Source of the DNA: Dysidea avara
Taxonomy: Eukaryota > Porifera > Demospongiae > Dictyoceratida > Dysideidae
Length of the DNA: 64,000 bases
Assembly: GCF_963678975.1 (NCBI RefSeq)
Contig: NC_089279.1
Location: 32,638,660 to 32,702,659 of the forward strand
Reading direction: 5' to 3'
Positions 45,776 through 56,175 of this stretch are shown here, piece by piece. Numbering within the stretch: position 1 is the first letter of the stretch; each line of letters opens with the position of its first letter. The notes beneath the pieces were generated by a model, which did no database searches, was not told the origin of the DNA, and saw only the letters and a program-made list of their open reading frames with translations. The position numbers and the translations under genes were made by a program.

Positions 45776-46483
45776 CTCAAGTTCTAGCCGCAACTGTTGG
45801 TACTTCAGTACTTTTGCCAGCTCCTTAGCAATCAATGATATTAATATCAGCTGGAATAGCAACATCTACAATAATCCCATTCCGATGGTTGTAATCTACA
45901 ATAACATATTATTATTATTATTAATATTAGTATTATTACAGGAAAAAAAAGGCATAAACCTGTGGGTCCTGCTCATGTACAAAGAGAAAATAATCATTAG
46001 AGATAATAATTATCAAATAAAATCTTAAAGTTATTTACAGAGATGCTAAATGTCCATCATTTTTAATGATCACAAAGCAATAGTAAAAATGAAAGTGAAA
46101 TCAACAGTTGCTGTCAAGAAATGTCTGCAATGATACTAATGTCAATCATTAATGATCCTCATCATTAAAAATAATTAACATTATAGTGTCATTGCAGAAA
46201 CTAAAAATTGTTGACATTGCAGACATTCAATTTCTTGATCGCCACCTTTGACTTCAGCCAGGCTTTTTTGGAGGCCACACCCTTTTTCACAGCTGAGTTT
46301 TTGTATAGATATCACTCCTTTTTGCAATTACCCAAAACCGGCCATAAGCCAAATTTGGGACCTACTTTTACTTGTTTTTTCTTTACTGTAGGAAGAAAAA
46401 AAAATTTGAACCGACTTATCTAGTAGTTGTGAATGAAACATTGTCATGCACAAAAGGCAACTTCTTATTCATAACTCCTATGG
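45776..46483. other. No gene; short hairpin element
   Basis: AT-rich. A hairpin at 46121-46199 has ends TCTGCAATGATACTAATGTC and GACACTATAATG-type complement, so it may be a tiny MITE. An ATT triplet tract lies near 45908. Confidence 0.45.
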
Positions 46484-47117
46484 AATTCTCTACAGAATGA
46501 CTTATTTGTAGCTGAACCTTCTACTTGGAGACTTGTAATGTATAGCTGAACTATCTACCAGGAAATTTGTAATGTATAGCTGAACTCTATAGCTCTACTG
46601 GGAGACTTGTAATATAGCTGAACTCCCTACTGAGTGACTTGCAATGCAGATGAACTCTCTACAGGATGACTTGGCATAGTGAACTCTCCTACAGGGTGAT
46701 TTGTGATGTAGCTGAACTCTCCACTGGATAACTTGTAATGCATGGGACTGAACTCTCTACAAGGAGACTTGTAATGTAGCTCAACTCTACTTGTTACTTA
46801 TGTGGCTGTACTACTCTCTACAGCAAGACTTAATGTATGTAGCTGAACTCTCTACTGGGTAACTTCTTGTAATGTAGCTGAATTTGGGACTTGTAACGTA
46901 GCGAGTGACTTGTTACATAGCTGAATTTTCAGCTACAGGGAGATTAGTAGTGTAGCTAAACTCTCTACAGGGAGACTATAGTAGTACTTGTTATGTATAG
47001 CTGAACTCTCTACATGCAGCGAGATGTGTTTTGTATATATCTGAGCTCTCTACTGGGTGACTTAAAATGCAGCTGAACACTCTACAGGATGACTCAACAA
47101 TAGTTGAACTCTCAGAG
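46484..47117. repeat. Degenerate minisatellite
   Basis: About 15-18 imperfect units of 30-45 bp, built on AGCTGAACTCTCTACAGGG-type sequence followed by GACTTGTAATGT. Much variation between units suggests age. Non-coding. Confidence 0.9.
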
Positions 47118-47660
47118 CAAAAAATGCTATCTCATAATGAGAGGTTAGCATTCTTATTAATAGTGAATATATGCTCTTGAGTGCATGCAAATGTTAACTT
47201 CTTTTTTTAAGTGGTATAAGGTTTGAACAAGATTATAGTGTGTTATGTTTACCATAAGTTTAAGCATTTAATTTAAGCTTTGAAATGTGATTAACATTAT
47301 TATTATAATTGCAAGACCTCGTACAGCGAGTATAACATAAGATGAAAAGTATAAATATAAGCTTTCTTAGCCTTGGCATTAGAAGTTAGACTTGTTTGTG
47401 GAAAAGCTACTAGTTATGTTATGTCAACATAAATTCTAAAAATTAGAACAATTCATCAAGTATTATTATACTAAGTCAACAAGTTGCTCTTGTTGACTTG
47501 TCCCTTTTGGACCTTTTTTCTATGACAGTATCCACTATAGTGGCTTTACTACATTATTAATAGCAACAACTCTAGAGGATGGTACTGTTTCTGCTTACGA
47601 GCCTCTAGGATTTGGCAACATATTACTGGTAGTGGTATCTTCTGATCTAAAATACGTTGA
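47118..47660. other. No gene supported
   Basis: AT-rich spacer with no recognised element. Confidence 0.4.
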
Positions 47661-48000
47661 CAACACCATTTTGATTGAGTTCTGACAGCTGTAAAGCAAA
47701 GTACAATCATCTACATAACAAAGCTAGATCTGCTATTAAATTTGAGTTCAAGGCATGTGTTGATTCTGTAACCAAAAATCTTCATCATGGACAGGAAATT
47801 GGATTAATAAATTTCAACCATGTTACAATCTCATTCTTCCTATTCATCATGACAGTGAGGTTGTTACAGATGATTCAATCAAGGCCAAGGTATTATATTT
47901 TGTTTCTGTTTTTACCAAGGAAGGTTACTGTTCTATTCAACAAATCATTTGCAGATGGTGTGCTTCCCATTGACTGGGTTAAACTTTGCATCTTGTGATA
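47661..48000 (+). pseudogene. LINE linker-region fragment
   Basis: Plus-strand residues K-A-K-Y-N-H-L-H-N-K-A-R-S-A-I-K-F-E-F and, after a frame change, V-T-D-D-S-I-K-A-K-V-L-Y-F-V-S-V-F-T-K-E resemble the stretch between endonuclease and RT domains of LINE frames. No RT follows. Weak but characteristic. Confidence 0.5.
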
Positions 48001-48186
48001 CACTACATATTTTATAAAGACAACAATGTTGCCTCCAGATTCACAGTGTATCTAGCAATGGGATACTGCATTGAACATTCCACAATGGTAGGGTTTTTTG
48101 TGTAATGGTTGATTTTTGGATTGTGGACCCTACCTACTTCAGTCATGGCTACATAATCTGTATTATGTGACTGAAGTAGTGTACAC

Positions 48187-49800
48187 AAGTATTATTTATT
48201 TATTATTTATTTATTAATTAAAACTTCATAGCATAAAAAATTGACGGTCTAAACAAATTAAACTACGTATACAGATATGTATGTGGTGTGTACATGACTG
48301 AATTACAAGTAAATTGTGTTGAGTCATTGATCAGAGTTAATTGTGTTAAAAGTGTGAAAGTTAGTTGAAACTGGAATGATAACAGGGACAGACAGTGTGA
48401 AAGGTGCAGGGTAAATCAGAATTAAAGTTGATTAAGAATTCTTCTCAGAGGTAGTTTATATTAATGTTGTTTAAGTTGATGAACTGAAAGGGATGCGTCA
48501 ATTACAGGTAGATGGTTCCACAGCCTGACAATTCTGCTGAAATAGAAGCGCTGATGTATGGAAGAAGGTGATTTGGAATGAACTAACTTGCAAGGGTTTC
48601 TGGATCTTGTAGCAAATTTTATGCTGATGGATGTTAAAATGATCCATCTATCTGTAATGGCTGTTTAAGGCACTTTACTAGAAACATTAAGTTGTTGAGT
48701 TCATATGTGTATATTAGTGGTAGCAATTGTAGCTGCTCAAGTTGAGTTTTGTAAGGTGATTCATAGTCATTTATTATGAATTTCATTGCCCTGTGTTGAA
48801 TGCATTCCAGTGTGAGTATGAGTAACTGTGGTCTCCATAGCTGAGAACAATAAAGCAACTGAGATCTGACTAAAGAAATGTATAACTATTTTTCACTAGG
48901 ATATTGCTTGCCCTAAAAGTACGATAAGAAGTCCCAGGGTTTGTTAGGCTTTTGCTGCAATGATCTTATAGTGTTCTGACCATTGCAATTGGAGGTTGTC
49001 AGTAAAAGTAATGCCGAGGTCTTTGTGCATTGATTTTTGAATTTCTTTACCATTGACCTTGTGTGTTATAAGGAGTAGTTGAAGCTCTTGGCCAGAAACG
49101 TAGATAAATAAATTTAGCTGTATTGAAAAGAAGATTAGTGTTGCAGCTCCGGTGTGAGATGTTGTTAATATCCTCTTGAAGTTGGTTTATGTCATTGGAT
49201 AAATTGATAACCTGCAGGCATTTAGTATCATCAGCAAACTGAAAAGGAATTGAAGAGTGAATACACTATGAAAGATCATTGATAAAAATGACAAATATTA
49301 GTGGCCCAGGACACTACGTGGTACTCCTGAGAGAACATTGCATAGATCTGAACAGCATTTTCTGATTTTGATACACTAAGATTGGTACTTTATAAGATGT
49401 AAGCCATTGCCACAGGCTACCTGTTACTCTGATGTTCTGTAATCTCTGTAGAAGGCTGTCATGAGATGCACTGTCAAAAGCTTTTCTAAAATCCATATAG
49501 ACAGTGTCAGCTTCAGCATGAGGAGAGTTTCTGTAACTATTAGTAATTGTTGTAAGGCAGATCTTCTGGGGAGGAAGCCAAACTGATAAATTGTGAAAGA
49601 CTCTTTAAGGTACGAATACTAGGAGATTATTGTATACAATTCTTTCTAAGATCTTGGAAAGTATACAAAGTAATATGAAACTGGGCAGTAGTTACTTACA
49701 AAGGACTTGTCTCCAGATTTATAGATGGGGATGACACAGTGTGTATGCCATTCAGCTGGTATATAATAGCTGCAGGTGTAGACAACCTCCTTGGTTTCAT
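48187..49800 (-). pseudogene. LINE reverse transcriptase remnant, second copy
   Basis: M-D-F-R-K-A-F-D-S-A-S-H-D-S-L-L-Q-R-L (motif A, 49440-49496), a broken middle, and a C-terminal part L-Y-C-S-Q-L-W-R-P, I-Q-H-R-A-M-K-F-I (48760-48858). Many stops and frameshifts. Minus strand, ending in a TTATTTATT-type (AAATAA) tail near 48187-48222. Confidence 0.75.
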
Positions 49801-50352
49801 TGTATGCTTTTCATTTCCATGACCCCTACTCAAATGTAATATCCTGTATGTTCCAAATAATAATTATTGTGATGCATTCCTAGTATATATACACTCACTC
49901 TACCTTAACTACGTAGCAACTAGCAATCATAATGAATCAGTGCACTATAGCGATAAATTATTGTATCAGTACTAGTATACTGTACACACACTACACTGGA
50001 TGTACTTTATAATAGTGCCTTGACCTCATGTTGATAAACTTTATTTAAAGTATAAAACATATATGTATTTTTATATACTTTAGTTGTTTCATTGATTTGT
50101 TTGTTGTTATACTGTGTCTGAAACTGATACTAATCACCCATGAAGACTGCATCTACAATTACATTTTGGATGATAATTAATAGGAAATGTAGCTTTGAAA
50201 ATAATCAAACACTTTTGAATATCCTAATGGTCACACTGTTTATAACACTAGCAGTTTTAGTTCTTTGGCCAACGTAGCTACATAGCAAAAAGTGAGCTAT
50301 AACATATAATTTTCTTTAATTTTATAGAGTATCCTTCATTACTTGGTACAAA
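49801..50352. other. Spacer, no gene seen
   Basis: AT-rich, downstream of the collagen pseudogene. No signal recognised. Confidence 0.4.
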
Positions 50353-51526
50353 CTACACATGATAATTCTCTGGTGTCATAATATGGGGAGCAAGGAGGTG
50401 ATCCACATCTTCCCTCAATAAAGTGGAATGCTGGACCATGCAATAAAAAAAGGCATCATGTTTTGCTGCTGAACCAATCATTGTTCTGAAGGCAGTACCT
50501 ATGCAAGTAAACTGCAAAGGAGGATCATTATGATATTCTGACATCAAATATCCATAGTATTCCCTGTGGGGGAAGTGTATTTAGCAGGGACCATGTAGAC
50601 TGTTGAACATTGAGTGGTATAAAAAAACTGCACATGGCACATCATGGAAGTGTATGCTGTGAAGATGACTATAACTGTTGGTATAGTGTAGTATTCAGCT
50701 CCATACATCAAACCTCTGTGTTGTGCTCCACTGATTGGAGTTAGGAATATGGGATCCAATGACAAACATTGAGGATTGCTAGCACCACCTTGATTCCAGT
50801 TTGATCCACCAGTTCTGCCACTATAATACTAATTGTGCAGTTGATGGACACTGGTCATGTCCCCATCTTACATACACAGTTCCAGTGGCGGATCTAGGGG
50901 GGGGGGGGCACAGGGGACACGTGCCCCCCCTTAAAAAATGTATATAAGATCGAGATACTCTAATAGAGCAGTCAATCACCAATCACTTTAATAAAGCAGT
51001 CACAGTGTTCATGGGGAAGTGTAGCTTACTTAGGAAGCTATAAATAGGATTTTATTTTACATAACATACGTGATATAAATATAATGTATTTGGTAAAGGA
51101 TAACTAGCTATTATTGTTGTGACCTTTTTTTTTTTTTTGCTCTTCAACTTTTTTCAGCAAGGTGCCCCCCCTCTTTCCAGACTCTGGATCCGCCCCTGAG
51201 TTCCTCCACTCCTCTCTCCTTTTACACCTTTCTGTCCTGTAGGACCAGTCAGTCCTGTTGTTCCTGGTAATCCACTACTACAACCATTCTCTCCTTTATG
51301 TCCTTTCATTCCCTGATGTCTCATTTCTCCTTTCAGACCTCTTGGTTCAGGTAAGCCATCATTACCCTTTGGCCCAGGTAATCCAGTGTCTCCTGTATGA
51401 TATGAAACTAAACAATGATGTGTATATACAATTGATCCTCTTGGTCCCCTATCACCAGGGTCTCCTCTGGGTCCAGTAACTCCTTTTGTGCCATCCTCTA
51501 CTTTTGGTCCTGGTATATCCTGGGTC
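50353..51526 (-). pseudogene. Short-chain (spongin-type) collagen, broken by a transposon and frameshifts
   Basis: Minus strand. After an acceptor (AACATTTATAG) near 51527, the frame at 51199-51526 encodes Gly-X-Y triplets (G-T-K-G-V-T-G-P-R-G-D-P-G-D-R-G-P-R-G), a short interruption, then more triplets to K-G-E-R-S-G-G-T. A 316-bp hAT-like element follows, and the text resumes in frame as V-Y-V-R-W-G-H-D-Q-C-P-S, the start of the C-terminal domain of sponge short-chain collagen C4. The rest (Y-S-G-R-T-G-G-S-N-W, Y-G-A-E-Y, M-V-P-A-K-Y, G-Y-L-M-S-E-Y-H) needs frameshifts near 50825 and 50565, and several conserved Cys seem lost. The stop is at 50353. A secreted matrix protein by family. Cysteine-containing text at 51530-51690 may be an upstream exon. 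Confidence 0.8.
50883..51198. mobile_element. hAT-like MITE inside the collagen exon, 5-bp duplication
   Basis: Ends CAGTGGCGGATCTAGG and CTGGATCCGCCCCTG are inverted; G and C runs lie just inside. AGTTC is repeated at 50878-50882 and 51199-51203, a 5-bp duplication as reported for hAT5-type families. An ACTCTAATAGAGCAGTCA motif is at 50955-50972. Removing the element plus one AGTTC rejoins the collagen frame. Confidence 0.85.
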
Positions 51527-51713
51527 TATAAATGTTAGGAAGTCACTACATGCCGAACATGTCTGATGTACTCTCATTGTATAGAGGACAGTTTTTTTGC
51601 TTCCATTGATAACGAAAACAGTTTCACCACAGCGTGAGGGACAGATCCATGTAGGGGAGGGCACAACCAGGCACAAAATGTAGGTGATCATGGGAATAGT
51701 TCATCAATTACAT

Positions 51714-51936
51714 AATTGTGACCAGATTTTACAAAAGCAGGCTTCCACATGCATCCAATTCTTTGATTTTAACCACTGGTAACTTGATCACTTTGTGTGC
51801 TATTGATCTAAAACTTTCCCACACTAATTGTACAATAACATTTCAAAATCTGAAAGCGATAACATACTCATACATTAAGTTATGGTCCTATAATGTGTGA
51901 AAGCCTGGTTTTGTCAAATTCAGTTACATATTATAG
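51714..51936. mobile_element. MITE related to 30342-30586
   Basis: Imperfect inverted ends: AATTGTGACCAGATTTTACA with AGGCTTCCACATGCATCCAA inside at the left; AAGCCTGGTTTTGTCAAATT and CAGTTACATATT at the right. Confidence 0.65.
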
Positions 51937-53421
51937 TGTTTAATGCATGCTCAGTTTTATATTTGAATTCATATGAGTGGCTATATTTGAGTGGCTATAA
52001 TAGTTAATACGTTGTATACATCAGTTGATTAGTTGAACAGTAAAACAGTATTCAAACACACGGTATAGCAAAGACTGTATTTGAGTTATTTATTCAGAAC
52101 TTTTATTATTATTATTATTACTAGGCCCTGGGCACATGCAACCAAGTACAACCACCAATGGGACAATCTACTAGGGCATGTGTGCTCACATATTATTGTG
52201 AATCTCATGCCTGCAAGCAATGAAACTTAAACATCCATTAAACAGTCCATAAAATTTAGTATCTCTACAAACTTTGTGTCATTCTCCACATGTAATACCA
52301 GTTCTTTAACAAGGATGGATCAGGGTACTGGATTAAGACATGGCTGCTGGAGTTGTCAAGAGCAAGCCTTAATGATAAAAGAAGCAGAATAATTCAACTG
52401 TCTATCACTGGCAACTGTTATCTGAGTTAATTTAAATATGAGCTGGGCCATATGACCTAAAATGATCACATGATGCCATAGATACACTACAAGATGAAAT
52501 TAAATTTTGGAGAACAGACAGTTGCATGCAGCTGATCACGATGGCAGTGCCTTCAATAGGACAAAAATCTAATACCAAAAAATATAATGGATATGCCAAC
52601 AAGAACAAGTATAATTCCAGCTGCAGTGTGTGGTAGCATTGTAGACTGTAACTTCATACAGACACAATAATATAGTTTAAGGAATGCGGATAAATGGACA
52701 GCAGCAAGCACAACCACATAGCAATTATCTACCTAAGGGTACATTTTGTGTATGTTGTGTTTGTTATCTCTTTCTGGTTGCATGGAATGTAATTATGGCA
52801 GTGTTTATATAGTTTCGTCTCAAAGTACATGCAAGTGATCGCATGATCTCATTTGATCCTGGCACTGAAAGGCTTCATGCAACTTGAGAGCTATGATTAT
52901 CAAATACTCACCTGAAAACTGTGCCTTCTCCCCACAATTGCCTGCCAGGCCCAATGGCCTGGACATGCAAAACTACTGGTAGCTGAGTGCTGGTACATCA
53001 ATGGTGTAGCAATGGCATAATAATGTGTAACACAATACTGTACAACATACAGGAGATGCATATTATACTGTAGAACTGTATGCAACAATGTATTATTGGC
53101 AACACCTGAAGATTTGGATTTGCATTAATTACTGTGTAAGACAGCCATATGGCTGATACGACACAGGAGGATGCAACTGTACAACCCCAAATAATACATT
53201 GTAAAATTATATGATTGTCTTAATGTTTGGTCCAGCTGCTAGTCATACATGATCTTAAAAACTTAGGCAATACAAGAATTCGTCTATGGTACCAGGTGAA
53301 GGTTGAACAGAAGTATATAAAATAATATAAACAAACAAATACCCAACAAACAATCATGTTAACATGCAAACATACTCTTAATCTTGTTCATCATGTAATA
53401 CAAATCACAACACTTTATATA
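51937..53421. other. No gene supported
   Basis: AT-rich spacer, including an ATT tract near 52110. The frame at 52900-53088 shows no recognisable motif. Confidence 0.45.
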
Positions 53422-54437
53422 CATATGTGACTCAGTCTGACAAAACTAGTCTTATATCCCAATAAGCCCATCAAATTCTGACTATGCCTGCCTTATATTT
53501 TGAAGTTTAATAGATGGTGATATATACCTAAGTAATATTTTTATTGCTTGTGTAAAAACCCCTTGAATTCACTTTACAGAATTGTTTGTATATACAGAAT
53601 TGTTATAGCTTATATAATATAATCTCAATAGGGGCAGATCCAGCATTTGGCAATGGAAGGGTGCACCAGGGTAGTAGGCAGCAGGGGGTCTGGGGGGCAC
53701 ACCTAAGATACTCTATGTGTTTCAGGACTGAGAAGTTTTATGCACAATCATGTAAATGTGGTCTGCATTGATCAAGAGTTGTAGGGATCATCAGATCTGC
53801 AAAAATGGGCCATATAGCCTTTCTAAATTTCCAAGTTTGATAAGTCATAACTCATCACGTGTTTAACCTATTGTTAGATCTGGGAATATTGCTATGTTTG
53901 GAGTGTAAAGTGACCAAATGTCAGGCTGGTACCGTACTCACAAGTCAAGTTATGGGTTGCCAAGTACATACAATCGGAAAGGTTATAAGACCCCTTTTTG
54001 CAAATCCGATCTCATAATAATATAGTTCAGTCAAGTCTTGAGTTCAGGCATTTATTTTTAGTTATGAGTCAATTGTTCTTTAGAATGGCATATTTTTATT
54101 TGCAAAATTCTTAGCTGGCTATTATTACTGGCTAAATGTGTCCATGGGATGGTGCTGCAGATGCAAGTTTTTCATATATACTCTCAGCTACATACTCTTG
54201 AGGACTCTTAATGGTGTTGCATGCATTGATTGTTCTATTAGAATATTTGACTGACTGCTCTATTAGAGTATCTCAATCTTGGTCAACATTTTTTGTTTTG
54301 TTTGTTTGTTTTGGGGGCAAGTGCCCCCTGTGTCCCCTCAGATCCACCACAGCAGAAAAGGAGATACACAATTATTAAGCCAACATAATATTCATTTTCA
54401 GACTATAAGATGGTTTTGTTAGACTTGGTCGCATATA
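53422..54437. mobile_element. MITE downstream of sulfotransferase copy 2, opened by insertion
   Basis: Inverted ends ATATGTGACTCAGTCTGACA and AGACTTGGTCGCATATAT, continuing into AAAACTAGTCTTATA / CTATAAGATGGTTTT. A partial counterpart lies at 27070-27316 beside copy 1, so this MITE predates the duplication. The insertion at 53627-54352 is present only here. Confidence 0.65.
53627..54352. mobile_element. hAT-like insertion, composite
   Basis: Left end AGGGGCAGATCCAGCATTTG and right end CCCCTCAGATCCACCACAG are only partly inverted. CTGCTCTATTAGAGTATCTC lies near 54256 and a single end of the 30.3-kb MITE near 53985. Probably two elements fused or nested. Absent from the matching place beside sulfotransferase copy 1. 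Confidence 0.6.
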
Positions 54438-56175
54438 TATGTCACACAACTAAGTTAAAATTAACATTAAGCATCTTTCCATAAGAATTTGTCATCATTT
54501 AGTAACTGTGCTAGTTTCAAATTGAATGGTTCGAAGAATTCTTGTAGTAACTCTCTTCTTGATGGTAGCATTGGAGGTTTTTTAATTGATAATTCATTGA
54601 TGTGTTGATTACTCACCACCTTTGCTAACTGGGCATTGGTGAGAGGTGATAATTCTAAAAATTTGTAAAGGTCTCTCATAACATCAGTAGTATTTTCTCT
54701 AAGTTCCTCAGATTTCACAAACAGTATCCTCTCTCTTGGAATTACTTGAAGCCAGATGGATACCATGATGTAAGGATGAATGAAGGTAATGAATGATTCA
54801 CATGGAGGAGCTTCAAGATCAGAATATTTATTGTACAAACATTCCACTGTGGAATAGTTTTGTATACAAGATTTCCAATATTTTAAACTGTTTTCTACGA
54901 ATGTGTGAAATGTTTGTGGGTTAAGGTATTTCATTGCAATTTTCTCACCACAAATATAATAAAATCCTGAGTACACTTGATCAGGTGGGTTACGAATTGC
55001 AACAATATGCTTAGTACCTGGTTGTATTGATTCAATAAGCAAAGGTGTTTCACAAGCAATACGGTCTTCCTTGTGGTGCACATAAGTAGGCCTATTCCAT
55101 ATAATGGTACTGCTTTCATCACCTGTAATAAATGTTCTTGGAGAACTCTTTATCTTTTGAGCAGCATCATCAAAACACTTGAGATAGTATAACAAAGAAG
55201 CTGTATCCCTATCCTTTTCATCAAATATTTTGTAAAAAGACCACCAGTGTGGTTCTTTTTGGCAAGGGTGAATATATTCTGGATGTTGTCTGATGTATGA
55301 CGTAAGTGCAGTTGTACCACACTTTGAGAATCCAACAAGATAGAAGTATGGTAAACATTGCAGTGTTTTGACTGGCTCACCCTCTGTTTCTGCATAAACA
55401 TGTTTAAGCAATTCTAGGTCACTACTTAAAGGTAGCTTCTGTCGTATAGTGCAATACAAAAAGTTAAACTCCTTAGGAAAGGTATAATTGGCATACCAAC
55501 ATGGGTTTTTAAAATCTGCAAAAAACTGTTCTGAAGGTGGTACCAGAGTCTTCAAGATATTTTGTCTGTACTCATAGCTTTTGTAGACAATTTTATTCAT
55601 ATTCAGTGCCGTGTGTTTACATATGTTGAGGTCTTTCATAAGCCCTGGCGTGAGGTTTACCCTCTCTTTACCCTTAGAAGAATTGAATTCAAATACTTCA
55701 AATTCATCATCGTTAGGAATCATCCTGTTTATTCCAGTCATGGTTGCATTACTACCAACTGTCAAATCACTAATGAAATTGGTTGCATGAGGAGAACTTG
55801 AGAATGCATACAACACAATTACCACTGTTATAAGTGCAGCCAACATTATATAATAACTTCCTTTCAGATCCATGGGTAACATAGTAAGGTAAACACAAGT
55901 CTATACAGGTCTATAGATAAACACATTTATAATATCATGAGCTAAAATTTATACAGGTACATTACAGTACATGAATATAAATGTACACCTTCAAATTAGT
56001 TGCAAATGTTACTCAAAACTTATTCTAGTGCTTAAATCTCAGTATCATATTTTAGGACTGCTGCCATCCTAAATAGATGGCTGATAGCTAACCACTTCAT
56101 TGTCTCACCAAGAAAAAGTTAAACAGAAGGAAATTTCAAGGAATGAATATAGGATTGTATGGTTCTTGCATTGGT
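54438..56175 (-). repeat. Segmental duplication unit 2
   Basis: Gene plus flanks aligning with 27066-29056. The 5' flank keeps GGTAAACACAAGTCTA and GATGGCTGATAGCTAACCAC; similarity fades after about 56175. The 3' part continues into the opened MITE at 53422-54437. Confidence 0.75.
54467..55882 (-). CDS. CHST15-like carbohydrate sulfotransferase, copy 2
   Basis: Intronless frame of 471 residues from the ATG at 55882 (M-L-P-M-D-L-K-G). Same layout as copy 1: N-terminal membrane anchor, stem, G-F-S-K-C-G-T-T-A-L, K-E-P-H-W-W and A-I-R-N-P-P-D-Q-V-Y-S-G-F, all intact. By eye about 47 differences plus a one-residue deletion (D-L-D-E-A to D-L-E-A) over roughly 469 aligned residues. Changes concentrate in the stem (about residues 33-146) and the C-terminal third, while residues 171-290 are almost unchanged, which suggests selection on the enzyme core. 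Presumed Golgi PAPS-dependent glycan sulfotransferase. Confidence 0.9.
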   Translation of the reverse strand: MLPMDLKGSYYIMLAALITVVIVLYAFSSSPHATNFISDLTVGSNATMTGINRMIPNDDEFEVFEFNSSKGKERVNLTPGLMKDLNICKHTALNMNKIVYKSYEYRQNILKTLVPPSEQFFADFKNPCWYANYTFPKEFNFLYCTIRQKLPLSSDLELLKHVYAETEGEPVKTLQCLPYFYLVGFSKCGTTALTSYIRQHPEYIHPCQKEPHWWSFYKIFDEKDRDTASLLYYLKCFDDAAQKIKSSPRTFITGDESSTIIWNRPTYVHHKEDRIACETPLLIESIQPGTKHIVAIRNPPDQVYSGFYYICGEKIAMKYLNPQTFHTFVENSLKYWKSCIQNYSTVECLYNKYSDLEAPPCESFITFIHPYIMVSIWLQVIPRERILFVKSEELRENTTDVMRDLYKFLELSPLTNAQLAKVVSNQHINELSIKKPPMLPSRRELLQEFFEPFNLKLAQLLNDDKFLWKDA

